This document shows, one piece after another, positions 63,403 to 64,000 of a DNA stretch of 64,000 bases. How positions within the stretch are numbered: position 1 is the stretch's first letter; each line of letters starts with the position of its first letter. The position numbers and the translations under genes were made by a program. The DNA lies in contig OZ025245.1 in assembly GCA_964019155.1 (NCBI GenBank), forward strand, positions 6,212,723-6,276,722, read 5' to 3'. This DNA comes from Osedax fenrisi. Its lineage: Eukaryota > Annelida > Polychaeta > Sabellida > Siboglinidae. The notes under the pieces are model-generated. The model worked only from the letters and a program-made list of their open reading frames with translations, was not told the origin of the DNA and did not search any database.

Positions 63403-64000
63403 TTGAAGTAATTATAATATGAATTACTGATTTATTAATGTGTGTATTAATAATATATAATGTATACAATGTATTATTGTTTCACATATTATAAACCATA
63501 TGTTTGGTAAATAGTTTATGTTAACAATTATATGTTTATGATTATATGATATTATTTATAATACATAATTAATAATAATTATATATATATATATTTGTCA
63601 ATAAATAATGAATGTTATCTCATTCCTAATTTCCATTCATTATTATATGATTTTATATCATATTATTCTACATATAGGTTGTATATATTTTCACCGTTAC
63701 ATTAATTTCCTAAGTCAGTTGATAGAAAATAATTATAAAATATGACATAGTCTCTAGAAACACATACGTATGAATGTTTACATTATTCAGAATAGTATAC
63801 GTCATATAGAACAATTAAAGTTACGCTCTATCGATATTCTATAGAATTTATTAAATTGTATTGTTCAATTTTGTCATTGTTATTTCTATTTTATTTATTT
63901 CATCTAACTTAATGTAATTAGATTATAATATTTATATATTGCTCAATTTTTTAACAATATTTTTGTTTATTCATATACCTTTTTGTTATATTTATTTATC
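63403..64000. other. AT-rich DNA, nothing recognised
   Basis: Short TA tracts and A/T runs to the end of the window. No ORF or repeat of note. Confidence 0.65.

Noticed and set aside
1..64000. Alternative nuclear genetic code (TAA or TGA as sense) to explain the stops in the MOLO1-like gene
   Set aside because: The LINE reading frames use TAA as stop and contain no internal TAA or TGA in intact stretches, and the gene family and LINE types point to an animal with the standard code.
1..64000. Telomeric repeats, rRNA, tRNA or CRISPR arrays
   Set aside because: None seen. The regular repeats are satellites, minisatellites and microsatellites without the spacers or structures these features need.

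Overview
This is a very A+T-rich eukaryotic window, almost certainly from an invertebrate animal. The evidence is two APE/reverse-transcriptase LINE fragments of the CR1/L2 type, several non-autonomous DNA transposons with terminal inverted repeats, long AT microsatellites, a 23.5-kb satellite array, and an intron-rich gene whose pieced-together exons resemble the animal MOLO1/TPM-domain family. The species cannot be named from the sequence. There are no bacterial-style operons, rRNA, tRNA or CRISPR arrays that I can see.

Layout. (1) 1-23568: tandem satellite of about 640 bp, 37 monomers, with higher-order structure (three near-identical 1,928-bp trimers). It ends in an internally deleted monomer at 23569-23745. 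(2) 23.7-29.1 kb: microsatellites inside and around a large, diverged inverted repeat (23.9-24.7 kb against 26.9-27.5 kb). (3) 29.4-33.2 kb: three old, inverted relics of the same satellite, with a 1.13-kb TA-flanked transposon (31249-32382) inserted among them. (4) 33.5-36.2 kb: a 5'-truncated LINE with a broken reverse transcriptase. (5) 36.2-41.4 kb: AT-rich DNA with one small inverted-repeat element. (6) 41.5-52.6 kb, plus strand: a spliced gene or pseudogene of eight or nine exons. Splice phases agree along the whole model, but two in-frame stop codons interrupt it. Its introns carry five different minisatellites, two of which abut 3' splice sites, and a 400-bp Mutator-like MITE. (7) 52.6-62.1 kb: AT-rich DNA with three more transposons (57.2, 58.2 and 60.8 kb) that share a sequence skeleton with the one at 31.2 kb. 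(8) 62.2-63.4 kb, minus strand: a second truncated LINE with an intact YADD motif.

The only protein-coding content supported is the MOLO1-like gene and the two LINE fragments. The rest is selfish or structural DNA. The most interesting items are a transposon family in which each copy reiterates its own variant of a short core motif, the minisatellites that look like multiplied intron 3' ends (branch point plus pyrimidine tract), and the stop-interrupted but otherwise well-preserved gene.
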